From: a virus
IMG/VR virus record: IMGVR_UViG_3300003885_000006
Location: 1 to 47,644 of that record
Strand: one strand, 5' to 3'
DNA: 47,644 nt
Of the stretch, positions 5,100 through 14,492 are shown piece after piece (positions within the stretch are counted from its first letter, which is position 1; every line of letters starts with the position of its first letter). The position numbers and the translations under genes are program-made. Under the pieces are notes generated by a model. That model saw nothing but the letters and a program-made list of their open reading frames with translations. It searched no databases and was not told where the DNA came from.

Positions 5100-6779
5100 A
5101 TGGAAGAAACAGAAACAGGAGTAAAAGAGCAAGAAATAAATCGCCTCAAATCCATTCTAAGTCTCCCACAAGAGACATTATTGGATTTGGGGCTTACTCC
5201 TGATGATTTAGAAACAATCCAGGGTAAGTTAGTTCAAATAGAACGAAACTTACTGGAAATAGAGCAATACAAACAAGACAATAAGATTGAGGATTTCAGT
5301 CCGAACCCCCCTCAGTTAGAATTCCTTATTGCAACTCTTAATCCAGTATATATGATTTTCACCTACACTGGAGGTAATAGACGAGGCAAAACTTCATTAG
5401 TCACTACAATCTCAACCATAGCTGAAATGATTGGATATTATCCATTCATTTGGGAGTGTAAGAATAACGACGGGGATGTAATAAAAACTTGGGAGAAAGT
5501 TTACGAGGAAATCCAAGAGTGGGAAGGGATAACTTGGAGGTTTCATAAGAATATACCTGGAACGTTCCATCATAGCGAAAAACTGATTGAGCTAATCTTC
5601 CCCCATTCCCAGCCAAGAAGAATTAGAATTGTAGGTCAAGGCTGGGAAGACCACATAAAAGAAGTTATTGTTCCTGAGTTTTATAAGTGGTGGCCAAAGA
5701 ACAGACCGGTTACAATAAAAAAGAACATGATTGGGATTGAAGTCTGGTGGACTGATGTAGAAACACAATCCCAAGTTCGTATAATGAGTAATGACCAACC
5801 AGTAAGGAAGTTTGAGGGTTGGAGTGGAGATAGGGCAAAATATGATGAGCCGTGCAAACGGGAAGTTTACATTGCAAACGCTAGAGGGCTTGTAGATAGG
5901 GACGGCAAAGAATACTTTGCAATGACTATTCTGGGAGAAGCTTGGATTGACCGGGAAGTCATTAAGAAAAAGCTCCCAACAGGTAAAGCAGACCCCTCAG
6001 TCTATAACAATCATGGAACTATTTACGATAATGTAGGATTTGGATTAAGAAACCATAAGAGTATAGAAGTTTTTGCAAGTAAGTTAAGAGAAGATGAGAA
6101 ACAAGCTAGGATTTTAGGAATTCCAAGTTACTTGAGTGGAATTATCTTTTCAAGGTTTAAGCGTGAAACTCATTTAGTAGAACGGTTTAAAATTCCATTA
6201 GATTGGATGGTAGATATAGCTATTGATTACCACCCCAAGGTAGAGCAAGCTGTTCTTTTCATGGCTACTTCCAACTGGGGGCTAAAATATCTTGTAGATG
6301 AGATTTGGTGTCATGGGAATGTGGAAGAGATTGGTACACAGATTCTCAGCCGTGTGAAGATGAGACAGTACAGAGTTGGGAGAATAATTATTGACCCAGC
6401 TACAAAAGGCCAGGGAGAGAATGTTGCAATTGAGAAATCAGTGTATCAGAAATGGGAAGATTTCTTATTTAGGTTTGAGCATGTATTAGAAACTGGAAGT
6501 AAAAGGAGAACAGACGGAATTATCTTATGTAATGAGTTGTTGTATGGGTTAAATAAACAAGCTGGAGTTCTTGTTTTTGATGATTTAGTTAGATTCTTGT
6601 ATGAAATTGAAGGTTGGATGTATGATGAAAAGACAGCTAAACCTGTGGATAAAGATGACCACATGATGGAAAACTTTGGAAGGTTAGTCCTGTTAGATAC
6701 AACTTGGGAACCAGAAGAGTATGAGGAGTATTATTCTGAGTCAACAAGTAAGAATGCTAACTCTGTGACGGGGTATTAA
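5100..6779 (+). CDS. terL: Terminase large subunit
   Basis: 559 aa, usual length. The N-terminal ATPase has a variant Walker A, GGNRRGKTS (91-99), and an acidic pair in AKYDEP (about 246-251) that fits Walker B plus catalytic Glu. The C-terminal RNase H-like nuclease shows DIAIDY (372-377), IIIDPATKGQG (429-439) and a closing DKDDHMMENFGR. It pumps DNA into the prohead through the portal encoded two genes downstream. The ATG at 5100 lacks a clear SD and follows a long hairpin, so its translation may be limited or coupled. Confidence 0.93.
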   Translation: MEETETGVKEQEINRLKSILSLPQETLLDLGLTPDDLETIQGKLVQIERNLLEIEQYKQDNKIEDFSPNPPQLEFLIATLNPVYMIFTYTGGNRRGKTSLVTTISTIAEMIGYYPFIWECKNNDGDVIKTWEKVYEEIQEWEGITWRFHKNIPGTFHHSEKLIELIFPHSQPRRIRIVGQGWEDHIKEVIVPEFYKWWPKNRPVTIKKNMIGIEVWWTDVETQSQVRIMSNDQPVRKFEGWSGDRAKYDEPCKREVYIANARGLVDRDGKEYFAMTILGEAWIDREVIKKKLPTGKADPSVYNNHGTIYDNVGFGLRNHKSIEVFASKLREDEKQARILGIPSYLSGIIFSRFKRETHLVERFKIPLDWMVDIAIDYHPKVEQAVLFMATSNWGLKYLVDEIWCHGNVEEIGTQILSRVKMRQYRVGRIIIDPATKGQGENVAIEKSVYQKWEDFLFRFEHVLETGSKRRTDGIILCNELLYGLNKQAGVLVFDDLVRFLYEIEGWMYDEKTAKPVDKDDHMMENFGRLVLLDTTWEPEEYEEYYSESTSKNANSVTGY

Positions 6780-6780
6780 G

Positions 6781-7086
6781 ATGAAGATTCCAAAGAAAAT
6801 TAAGATTAGTTGTCATAAGTTTGAAGTTAAGTGGCGGGAGAAACTCTGGGACGATAGTGATAATAGAGGGTACTTTAAACCCTCAAAGGCTTGTATTGAG
6901 TTGGCAGAGGACATGCCAGAACAATATAAATTTGAGGTTTTTATTCATGAAGTAATAGAAGCAATTAAGTGGTCTTATAATTTAGATATAAAACATCAGG
7001 ACTTAATCGTTCTAAGTATGGAAATAGCCCAAGTCATCCAATCAATAGAAGAAGAAAAATGCCTAAAGAACAAGATAACAACTTAG
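6781..7086 (+). CDS. ImmA/IrrE-like metallopeptidase-fold protein (101 aa)
   Basis: 101 aa. Residues about 50-64 read EVFIHEVIEAIKWSY, an HExxE arrangement like the HExxH helix of small phage M78/IrrE-like zinc peptidases, where the third ligand is often Glu or His. The N-terminus (KIKISCHKFEVKW) and the C-terminal helix match the overall plan of these small proteins. It sits between terminase and portal, starts one base after the terL stop, and overlaps the portal start. A prohead protease role is possible but unproven; activity is uncertain because the second His is replaced. Confidence 0.55.
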   Translation: MKIPKKIKISCHKFEVKWREKLWDDSDNRGYFKPSKACIELAEDMPEQYKFEVFIHEVIEAIKWSYNLDIKHQDLIVLSMEIAQVIQSIEEEKCLKNKITT

Positions 7087-9047
7087 TTTCAATTCTCTCT
7101 ACCCAAAAACTTGAGACAATTGGAGACAACTGTACAGAAGAGTACCAAGAGGATATAAAAAGTAGGAGTGAATGGGACACTCAAAATGCAACTTTTCTGA
7201 GGCTTTTTGCTGGAAAAACAGACCCTAAAAGTATCCCAATGTTAGAGAACTCTAGCAATGTTGTAGTTCCTCTCCTTACAATTGCCTGTCTCCAATTCCA
7301 AGCTAGAGCGTATGATTCTCTTATTCCCTCCTCCACTGAAATTGTACGAGCTTTATCAACTGATGGAAAAACAGTGGATGAAGCAAACAGAGTAACCAAG
7401 CATTTAAACTGGCAATTGATGGAGGATATTCCAAGATTTGAGAAAGGAATGGATAAGTTATGTTTGAAACTTCCAATCTTTGGTTCTGCTTACAAGAAAA
7501 CATTTTATGACCACAGAAATAAAAAAGTAAACTCCCAATTAATTGGAGTAGAGCAACTTGTAACAAGTTACCACTGTGAGGAGTTGGAAACTTGTGAACG
7601 TACTACTCATATTATAGAATTAACTCCTAATGAAGTTGCTATACGAGAGAAAACTGGAATCTTTAAGAACACAAGTAAGCTACATAAGAACACTCTAGGG
7701 GAAGAAAAGAACAAAGAGATTCAACCTGGAACTCCCCACAGGATATATGAACTTAATAAAGTTAAAGAAGTTATAGATGATTTAGCTGGGATAGAAGAAA
7801 CTCCTTTCACCTCAGACAAGCCCAGAGTTTTCTTGGAGCAACACAGATTACTCAATCTTGATGGAGATGGAAATTACAGTAACATAGCTAAACCCTACAT
7901 AGTAACAGTAGATGAAGAGACTAAGTCTGTAGTTAGAATTGTAAGTAGGGAATACACGAATCCATTAACCAACGAAAAGGAACCCTGGAACTTCTTTACA
8001 GATTACAACTTCATCCCCAATCCAGAAAGCCACCTGAGCTTCGGTTTCGGTTTGATGCTTAGACACCTAAATGAAGCTGCTAACACAATTGTAAATGAAC
8101 TTACAGATGCTGGAAACTTTGCTAACATGCAGGCGGGGTTCATAAACTCCAAGAGCGGGATAAAAAAAGGAAGTTTATCATTCACTCGTGGAGAACTAAA
8201 ACCTATACAAGCTAGAACTGATGATTTAAAGAAGGATATTTACTTATTCAACTTTAAGCCTCCTTCTCCAGCACTCTTTTCTCTCTTAGGTTTGTTATAT
8301 CAATATGCTAAAGAAGTAAGCAGTGTAAGTGATGCAATGTTAGGTAAGCTCCCCGCTTCGGATACAACAGCCACAAGTTTTATGGCTGCTATGGAACAAG
8401 GACTCAAAGTTTTTAGTGTGATTCATAAGAGATTGCATAGGAGCTTTAAAGAGGAGCTTAAAAAAATCTTCCTGCTTAATAGTTTATACTTACAGGAAAA
8501 AGTTTACTTCGCTGTCCAAGATTCATCACGCACCAAGTTTACTTCTTATTCTAGTGGAAAGAGCGACTACAGTAGCAATATAGATGTAATCCCAACTAGT
8601 GACCCAACTAAGATAAGTAGGATAGAAAGAATCAATAAAGCCCAAGGAATACTCCAGTTTGTTAAAGAAAGTCCATTACTTAATAAGAATCTAAAAGCTG
8701 AGTATGAAGCAACTAAAATGGTTCTGGAAGCAAATGATGTTCCAAACATTCAAGATATTTTACCCTCTGAGGATGAGTTAGAACCAACAGAATTTTCTCC
8801 TGTGGAGGAGAACGCAAGGTTCCTGCAAGACCTAAATAGCCCAATTCTTCCAACTCAGAATCACATGGAACACCATCAAGTCCACATTGAGTTTCAGGAA
8901 AGCCAATTTGGAGATTCATTAACCCCAAACGGGAAGAATATATTGGAAGCTCATTTAAGAGAAACTCTTTCCAATATGTACTTACAACAGATTCAGCAGG
9001 AACAAGGTCAAGGTGGAGAGATTGGAGTAGAAGATGGATTGGGGTGA
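7059..9047 (+). CDS. Portal protein
   Basis: 662 aa, in the range of large podovirus portals. It begins inside the preceding gene (ATG 7059). The N-terminal half has the soluble alpha/beta composition of portal wing and clip regions. Residues about 335-400 resemble the portal stem and crown helices (LMLRHLNEAANTIVNELTDA, then GRLPAS-like GKLPASDTTATSF), and the C-terminus is Gln/Glu-rich. It would form the dodecameric channel at the capsid vertex for DNA entry and exit. The call combines size, position after terL and composition. Confidence 0.85.
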   Translation: MPKEQDNNLVSILSTQKLETIGDNCTEEYQEDIKSRSEWDTQNATFLRLFAGKTDPKSIPMLENSSNVVVPLLTIACLQFQARAYDSLIPSSTEIVRALSTDGKTVDEANRVTKHLNWQLMEDIPRFEKGMDKLCLKLPIFGSAYKKTFYDHRNKKVNSQLIGVEQLVTSYHCEELETCERTTHIIELTPNEVAIREKTGIFKNTSKLHKNTLGEEKNKEIQPGTPHRIYELNKVKEVIDDLAGIEETPFTSDKPRVFLEQHRLLNLDGDGNYSNIAKPYIVTVDEETKSVVRIVSREYTNPLTNEKEPWNFFTDYNFIPNPESHLSFGFGLMLRHLNEAANTIVNELTDAGNFANMQAGFINSKSGIKKGSLSFTRGELKPIQARTDDLKKDIYLFNFKPPSPALFSLLGLLYQYAKEVSSVSDAMLGKLPASDTTATSFMAAMEQGLKVFSVIHKRLHRSFKEELKKIFLLNSLYLQEKVYFAVQDSSRTKFTSYSSGKSDYSSNIDVIPTSDPTKISRIERINKAQGILQFVKESPLLNKNLKAEYEATKMVLEANDVPNIQDILPSEDELEPTEFSPVEENARFLQDLNSPILPTQNHMEHHQVHIEFQESQFGDSLTPNGKNILEAHLRETLSNMYLQQIQQEQGQGGEIGVEDGLG

Positions 9048-9234
9048 ATGGTTTAGTTTACCAAGAACAAGGGATTTCTTTTCCCATCTTTCTGATTTAA
9101 GCTCCCAGGAGCTTACACAGCTTGCAACTATGTCTGAGCTTCACGCCATGTTAAGAATTCAAGGAAGATACACTATACTTCAAGAAGTATTGGAAATAAC
9201 ACAGGAGGAGTTAGAAGAATGGAAGAAAAGTTAA
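9034..9234 (+). CDS. Small hypothetical protein (66 aa)
   Basis: Starts inside the 3' end of the portal gene (TTGGAG before ATG 9034) and overlaps the GroES-like gene by 16 bases, so all three are probably translationally coupled. The product is helical and acidic (LSSQELTQLATMSELHAM ... ITQEELEEW) with no membrane segment. Small helical proteins at this position can be head-completion or assembly factors, but no family is recognised. Confidence 0.7.
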   Translation: MDWGEWFSLPRTRDFFSHLSDLSSQELTQLATMSELHAMLRIQGRYTILQEVLEITQEELEEWKKS

Positions 9235-9641
9235 AGCTGGTGAAAGAGTTAGGTAAAACTAAGTTAAAGTTGAAAGAGAAAAAGTTTGAAGATTTAAGTC
9301 TGGAGGATATTTTTAATCCTGTTGGAACTAGAATCTTGGTTAAACAAACAATTGCTCTAATGAGTGGCATGATTATTATACCTCAAAATGGAACTTGTGG
9401 AGAGAAAGATGAAGGAGTTATTGTAGCTTTAGGAAGTGAAGCTACTAAGTTGGAGCTTGGAGATTATGTAATCCACGGAAAGTATGCTGGACTTCCTTTT
9501 AGGTATAAAGGAACTCAATATCAGTTAATGGAACAAGGTGACGTACTTGCTACTATTCTTTCCCCCAAGAAATGGAAAGAATCTAAAGGGATTAAAGAAC
9601 AGTTGGATATGAAAGATAGACTTTATAAGGAGGTTGGATGA
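9219..9641 (+). CDS. Phage GroES-like co-chaperonin
   Basis: 140 aa. Residues 33-114 follow the GroES/Cpn10 fold: NPVGTRILVKQ (33-43), a short mobile loop ending MIIIP (51-55, in place of the GroEL-binding IVL), GEKDEGVIVALGSEA (61-75), LGDYVIHGKYAG (80-91) and LMEQGDVLATI (103-113). Unlike GroES it has a 30-residue charged N-terminal extension and a 25-residue C-terminal tail. Phage co-chaperonins such as T4 gp31 cap host GroEL to fold the capsid protein; the place between portal and scaffold/capsid genes fits that. SD AGGAGG. Confidence 0.85.
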   Translation: MEEKLKLVKELGKTKLKLKEKKFEDLSLEDIFNPVGTRILVKQTIALMSGMIIIPQNGTCGEKDEGVIVALGSEATKLELGDYVIHGKYAGLPFRYKGTQYQLMEQGDVLATILSPKKWKESKGIKEQLDMKDRLYKEVG

Positions 9642-10444
9642 TGGGGGAAACCCAGGATTTAGATGTAACAAAACAGGCAGAGCTGGAAGATAAAGATAAG
9701 ATAGACCCAAAGAAAGCTCAAGATGCTTTAACTCCAGACCACCCAAGATTTCAGGAAGTTTGGAAGAAGCAGCAAATTGCAGAGCTAGAAGTAGGTAAGT
9801 TACAATCTTCTTTTAATGAGTTGGCTTCCCACAATCAAAAGCTAGAAGAGAAACTACTTGAGCAGGAACAAAAGAATACTTCCAGAGTAACTTCCAATGA
9901 GATAGGAGAACTAAGGAAAGCTAAAAGACAAGCTATGGAAGAGGGGGATTGGGCTACTGTAGATTCTGTTGATGATAAGATGTTGATGTTAAGAGAGGAG
10001 CAACTTGTAGCTAAGTTACAGAAGAATAACTCTCCTAGCTCAGTAGTTACTACAACGGTTGACCCAGCTAAACAACTGTTTGATGCTACTGTTGAAGGAT
10101 TTATCTCTGCTACTCCTTGGTATAAAAAGGGTTCTACTGACTACGATTCATACATGGCAGGGGCGGCTGAAAGGTTAGATACTGAGTTAGCTCAATCTAT
10201 GCCAGATGTTGCTACTCGGTTGAAGGAAGTTAAGAAAAGAGTGGAGGAGAAGTTTAATTGGAAGGGGGCTGGAACTGGAATCCCCGGAGTTGAGACTCAT
10301 GGTAAGCCAGGTTCTACTTCTGGTGGGGATAAGATAGAACTGAATACAGCACAAAAAGAGATTATAGCAAGATTATATAAAAACGACCCAGATGGGGAAA
10401 AGAGATATATTAAAACGCTTCAAATAATGAAGGAGAGGGAATAA
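9641..10444 (+). CDS. Scaffolding protein candidate
   Basis: 267 aa, very charged, no Cys, with a long coiled coil (about residues 40-90, LEVGKLQSSFNELASHNQKL), a low-complexity middle and a basic helical C-terminus. This is the profile of capsid scaffolds, and it lies between portal and major capsid. Start 9641 is preferred because it sits seven bases after AGGAGG; ATG 9638, immediately before, is the alternative. Scaffold would nucleate coat assembly and leave before or during packaging. No sequence motif proves the call. Confidence 0.6.
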   Translation: MGETQDLDVTKQAELEDKDKIDPKKAQDALTPDHPRFQEVWKKQQIAELEVGKLQSSFNELASHNQKLEEKLLEQEQKNTSRVTSNEIGELRKAKRQAMEEGDWATVDSVDDKMLMLREEQLVAKLQKNNSPSSVVTTTVDPAKQLFDATVEGFISATPWYKKGSTDYDSYMAGAAERLDTELAQSMPDVATRLKEVKKRVEEKFNWKGAGTGIPGVETHGKPGSTSGGDKIELNTAQKEIIARLYKNDPDGEKRYIKTLQIMKERE

Positions 10445-11109
10445 TGCCTGAGGAAACTCTGGGAACAAAGAAGGAAAACGTTAAACCTAATTCTAAATCA
10501 CTTACAAACTCAAAGCCTGTTGGTAAGGTTATAGATAAAGAAGTTCTAGTAGCAATAACAAATGAAACAAACCAATTAAAAGTTAACTCACAACTTACTG
10601 TAAATGCATTTAATGAAGTAAAAGAACTAAAAACTAGAATAAAAGAATTGGAAGCTAAGATTCAAGAATCTGAAGTTGATAAACAACCGGAGTTAGATGG
10701 GGATGAAAAGAACAACCAAATCAAATGGAATAAAAGCTGGACTTACTCCGGCCCACAACATATCCCAAATGAACTAAAAGACCCAAGATTTGAGTATGGT
10801 TGGGTAGATTATCTCTCTTCTGGGAAACTAAGTGCAGCCCAAAGACAACATTGGGAAGTAGATAGGGAAATTAGAAAGAAACTTGGAGAAGGTTATACTC
10901 TCCCTACTCTTGACCATAGCATACCGATTGAAGGAGCTTTAATTGTTGGGAGTTCTTTACTGGTTCGTAGATTAAAAGAGATTGGGAAACAAATATTTGC
11001 TGCTGAACAAGCGTTGGTTCCTGAACCTAGAAAGGTAGCAAAGGCACGGCTACAAGCTGAGATTGGCTCTGATATACAGCTTGTTGGAGATGTGAATACT
11101 AGGATTTAA
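10444..11109 (+). CDS. Hypothetical head-region protein (221 aa)
   Basis: Overlaps the scaffold candidate's stop as TAATG. The N-terminal 90 residues are charged with a coiled coil (VKELKTRIKELEAKIQESEV). The central part carries a Trp/Tyr-rich segment (WNKSWTYSGPQHIPNELKDP), and residues about 155-190 contain a small-residue segment (PIEGALIVGSSLLVRR). It resembles nothing I can name. Its place before the capsid genes and the following terminator suggests a head-assembly or scaffold-associated role. Confidence 0.6.
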   Translation: MPEETLGTKKENVKPNSKSLTNSKPVGKVIDKEVLVAITNETNQLKVNSQLTVNAFNEVKELKTRIKELEAKIQESEVDKQPELDGDEKNNQIKWNKSWTYSGPQHIPNELKDPRFEYGWVDYLSSGKLSAAQRQHWEVDREIRKKLGEGYTLPTLDHSIPIEGALIVGSSLLVRRLKEIGKQIFAAEQALVPEPRKVAKARLQAEIGSDIQLVGDVNTRI

Positions 11110-11131
11110 CTCTGCTTCGCTGGTTTTATCT

Positions 11132-11186
11132 GAGTGGGAGAGACACTGTATCTTATATGGTGCCTCTTCCATTCAGCCCTCTTTTT
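11132..11186 (+). terminator. Terminator or attenuator before the capsid genes
   Basis: An 11-bp stem with two G-U pairs (11132-11142 with 11164-11174) and an inner CACT/GGTG pair, then CTCTTTTT ending about 11186. It lies in a 161-base gap between 11109 and 11271. No clear sigma70 promoter is seen in the rest of the gap, so partial read-through is likely. Confidence 0.6.
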
Positions 11187-11270
11187 AAGTGGCTCCATCC
11201 AAAGTAACATTCAATCTGTCTTTCCGACTGGCAACATACAACTAAAAACTAAGTAAGAAAGGAGAGTAAA

Positions 11271-11867
11271 ATGGCAAATGCCGATACTCCTTTTGGATTT
11301 AAGCCCATTAGGCACATGTTCTTAGGGACATTACCTGGGGTTAATTCCGTAAAAGGGAGTCCTTATACTTGTGCTGTAGCTTATGCAACAGCCTTGTTCC
11401 GTGGTGATTTGGTGGTACCTGTAGCTGCTGGTGGTATTGAAGCTGCTGCTGCAAATGATGGGGTTATAGTCTGTGGTGTTTTCTGGGGTTGTTCTTATGT
11501 AGATGCTAATGGAGACCAGAAACATTCAGATTACATTCCAGCTACAAAGACTGGGTTCACTGAGATTAAACTAGATGTGTATGATGACCCGTTCATTGTA
11601 TTTGAAACTCAGGCTGATGATGCTGGGGCTGACCCTCTTGCAGAAGCAGATAGATTTGCAACTGCTAACCATGTAGCTGGAGCAGGTTCAACAACTACTG
11701 GCTTAAGTGGGCATGAGTTAGACTCAAGTGATGCTGGAACTGGACTACAGTTTAGAATCCTGGAGAAAAGCACTTCATATAGCCCTAATGATTGGGCTGC
11801 GAGTGTCATTGTCCAAGTAGTCTTTAATGAGCATTTCTATAACACTGGTAGTGGAGCTACTGTTTAA
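11271..11867 (+). CDS. Capsid decoration/cement protein candidate
   Basis: 198 aa. The start (MANADTPFGFKPIRHM) matches the N-terminal signature I associate with small structural proteins encoded just before major capsid genes in many environmental phages. The rest is Gly/Ala/Thr-rich, acidic and beta-predicted, without membrane segments, as expected of a capsid cement protein. SD AAAGGAG seven bases before ATG. It lies 20 bases before the capsid gene, implying shared high expression. Function is inferred from position and composition. Confidence 0.65.
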   Translation: MANADTPFGFKPIRHMFLGTLPGVNSVKGSPYTCAVAYATALFRGDLVVPVAAGGIEAAAANDGVIVCGVFWGCSYVDANGDQKHSDYIPATKTGFTEIKLDVYDDPFIVFETQADDAGADPLAEADRFATANHVAGAGSTTTGLSGHELDSSDAGTGLQFRILEKSTSYSPNDWAASVIVQVVFNEHFYNTGSGATV

Positions 11868-11887
11868 ATTGAAAGGTGGTGAGTTAG

Positions 11888-12781
11888 ATGATTACTCCTA
11901 GTAATTTTGCCAGGAGCATTGAACCTATTATGCGGGATAAGTATGGTCTTGCATACAATAGATATGAAACTGAATACACTGAGTTCCATGATGTTCAGAC
12001 TTCCAATAAGAAATATGAAGAGCATATTGGAATGGCTGGATTTGGGTTAGTTCCTGAAAAAGGAATTGGTGTAGCTGTTTCATACAGTGACCCCAAAGAA
12101 GGATTCCTTGGACGTATAAGTCAAACAGTCTATGGGCTTGGTTTTATTGTTGCCTACGAAATGTATCTTTGGCAACAAGATAGACGGATTGAACAGCTCC
12201 CAAAAGCATTAGCTCAATCTGTCCATGAAACTAAGGAAACTTTAGGTATCAATACATTGGATAGGGCTTTTAATAGTGCGTATAAGGGTGCGGATGGGTT
12301 GGAGTTGTGTTCAGAGGTGCATGTTAGGGAAACTGGTGGAACTTATGCCAATGAACCTACTACTGCTTCGGATTTAAATGCTGACTCGTTTGAGCAGGCA
12401 TTGATTGACATTGCAGCTTACACAGACCCCGCAGGCTTGAAGTTCAAAGCTCGTCCAAAGAAGCTAATTACTGGAATGAATAATTGGAGGAATTGCACTG
12501 AGTTATTTGGTTCTCCACAAGAACCTGATACTGCAAACAATGCAAAGAACTTTGCATACAATGCAGTTCCCTGGATGATTTCTCATTACTTAACCAGCAC
12601 AAAGGCTTGGTTCATTGTTCTTGAAGGTGAGAATGGGTTGATAAACTTCGTTACTCGTAAACCTGATTTTACAAGGGACAACGAGTTCTCCAGTGAGAAT
12701 GCACTCTTTAAGACTGTATTCAACATGGGCTTTGGGTGGGAAGACCCCAGACGGATTTATGGAAGTCCTGGAGTTAGTTAA
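11888..12781 (+). CDS. Major capsid protein
   Basis: 297 aa, HK97-fold length without a propeptide domain. The N-terminal helix region (ITPSNFARSIEPIMRDKYG) is followed by an E-loop-like stretch. The C-terminal P/A-domain pattern includes RPKKLITGMNNWRNCTELFG and the closing NMGFGWEDPRRIYGSPG. It follows the decoration protein and is followed by a strong terminator, the usual arrangement for the most abundant late product. The SD is GGTGG, ten bases upstream. Confidence 0.85.
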   Translation: MITPSNFARSIEPIMRDKYGLAYNRYETEYTEFHDVQTSNKKYEEHIGMAGFGLVPEKGIGVAVSYSDPKEGFLGRISQTVYGLGFIVAYEMYLWQQDRRIEQLPKALAQSVHETKETLGINTLDRAFNSAYKGADGLELCSEVHVRETGGTYANEPTTASDLNADSFEQALIDIAAYTDPAGLKFKARPKKLITGMNNWRNCTELFGSPQEPDTANNAKNFAYNAVPWMISHYLTSTKAWFIVLEGENGLINFVTRKPDFTRDNEFSSENALFKTVFNMGFGWEDPRRIYGSPGVS

Positions 12782-12790
12782 TTAAACTGT

Positions 12791-12828
12791 TGGAAGGAGG
12801 TAGCCATTCCTCCTTCCACTTTTCCTTT
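12791..12828 (+). terminator. Rho-independent terminator after the capsid gene
   Basis: TGGAAGGAGG (12791-12800), loop TAGCCATT, CCTCCTTCCA (12809-12818), then CTTTTCCTTTT. A perfect 10-bp stem with a T-rich tail ten bases after the capsid stop, so downstream genes should be expressed at a lower level. Confidence 0.85.
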
Positions 12829-12843
12829 TAAGGAGATTATACA

Positions 12844-14478
12844 ATGGCGCTAGATAGATATTCAAATTACCCAAATGGATTTCCCAAAGGATTGGAATTA
12901 AGAGGTGTTCCTCTTCATTCTGTCGCTCCTGGAAATGTATTTTGGGTTGGTAATAATACACCTGGGGTTGGGGCTTCTAACCTTGGAACTTTCGGTAAAA
13001 GTAGGAATCGTCCTTTCTCTACTGTAGATTATGCTGTTGGCAATTGTACTGCCGATAATACGGACGTTATCTTTGTTCTTCCTGGGCATGCTGAAACTCT
13101 AACTGCTGATTCTGCTGTTGATATTGATGTAGCTGGAGTTCTAGTTATCTGTCTTGGTACAGGGGAGAAACGAGCTACCTTTACTTTCACAACCGATACA
13201 GATGCAGATTTTAAACTTGCTGCCGCCAATACTGGCATTTTTAATGCTATTTTTAAATGTAACATCGCCAGTCAAGTAATGATGATTGAAACAAGTGGCA
13301 AGGACTTTGCAATTGTTGGCTGTGACTTCAGGGAAGGCACACAAACTCCATTAAACTGTATCACTGTTGGTGTTGCAGATAATGATTCTGACCGTGGGTA
13401 TATTAAAGGCAACAAGTTCTATGTACCTACCGCTGGGAATGGTGATTCTGCAATTTCTTTTGCTAAAGACCATATTGGTGTTAGCGTTGAAGATAATGAC
13501 ATCTATGGTGATTTTGACTTAGCTGGTATTGATATTCCTGCTGGTGGAAATGCCCAGGTTGACTGCACAATTGAAGGCGGTAAGATTACTAATTTACAGT
13601 CTGGTCAACATGCAATTCAGGTCAATGGTAGCTCCTCTACTGGAACAATTTCAGATGTTTATGCTATAACAGATGCTATTACAACCAGTGTGGATGCTGG
13701 TGGTTTGGAGATGTTTCAGGTTTACCATAATGATGGAACAGACCAGGCAGGTTGGTCGCCAATTGTTGTTCAACCAGATTCTGCAGCTAACATTCTTGGA
13801 GCAGATGATAATGATAATGGATTTTCCTCCACAAATGTTGTTGCCAACAAGGACGGCTCCATTTTAGAGCGTCTTGAGCAGATTATGGAGGCTGTAAATC
13901 CAGACTCTGGGACTTCTTTAGCTGCTAACAACTCCCTAGCTGATATTTTGTATGCAACAAATGGAATAGCAGGGTTTCCAACTGCTGCAATCCCCGCAGA
14001 TGGTGTCTCTATTGCAGAAGTTTTAAGAGAGTCATATGAACAACAAGAGAAATCAATCTCTTCAAATAACCCAGTAGTCATGGTTAATGCGGATACTGTT
14101 TTTACTGTTACTGGTGGGCCAATTGAAATACTTGCATTGGTAAGTGAATGTATCACTCTCAACGATGCAACTGCTTCTACACTTCAATACAGTGCTGACC
14201 CAACAGTTGGAGCTGCAACTACATTCTCTGGAGCTTCTGCTTCGTTGGCGAATGCTGCTGCAGGTTCTGGTGTAGTTTTAAATGGACTTACCTTGGCGAC
14301 TGCGCCAGACTTGATTGACCCCTTAGTTGGTTTAACTGGTGACCATAATAGAGGAGTTATAGTTGGAGCTGGAATAATAACACTTGTTATTGGAGTAGGT
14401 TCTACTACTGGTACTTGGAGGCATTACATTAGATACCGTCCATTAGCAAGGGGAGTTACCGTAACAGCAGCAACATAA
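12844..14478 (+). CDS. Beta-helix virion protein (544 aa)
   Basis: 544 aa, rich in Gly, Asn, Asp, Val and Thr. Residues about 35-270 show the periodic short beta strands and Asn/Gly turns of a right-handed parallel beta-helix (pectate-lyase-like), for example VIFVLPGHAETLTADSAV and later IVGCDFREG, IKGNKFYV, VEDNDIYGD. The C-terminal third is a different beta domain. Such proteins are usually tailspikes or capsid fibres; the place directly after the capsid gene rather than in the tail module favours a head-associated fibre. No catalytic residues can be assigned. Confidence 0.6.
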   Translation: MALDRYSNYPNGFPKGLELRGVPLHSVAPGNVFWVGNNTPGVGASNLGTFGKSRNRPFSTVDYAVGNCTADNTDVIFVLPGHAETLTADSAVDIDVAGVLVICLGTGEKRATFTFTTDTDADFKLAAANTGIFNAIFKCNIASQVMMIETSGKDFAIVGCDFREGTQTPLNCITVGVADNDSDRGYIKGNKFYVPTAGNGDSAISFAKDHIGVSVEDNDIYGDFDLAGIDIPAGGNAQVDCTIEGGKITNLQSGQHAIQVNGSSSTGTISDVYAITDAITTSVDAGGLEMFQVYHNDGTDQAGWSPIVVQPDSAANILGADDNDNGFSSTNVVANKDGSILERLEQIMEAVNPDSGTSLAANNSLADILYATNGIAGFPTAAIPADGVSIAEVLRESYEQQEKSISSNNPVVMVNADTVFTVTGGPIEILALVSECITLNDATASTLQYSADPTVGAATTFSGASASLANAAAGSGVVLNGLTLATAPDLIDPLVGLTGDHNRGVIVGAGIITLVIGVGSTTGTWRHYIRYRPLARGVTVTAAT

Positions 14479-14492
14479 TAATTAACCTATGG

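Noticed and set aside
13029-14162. Minus-strand frames opposite the beta-helix gene
   Set aside because: Shadows of a long high-confidence plus-strand gene; no ribosome sites and opposite to operon direction.
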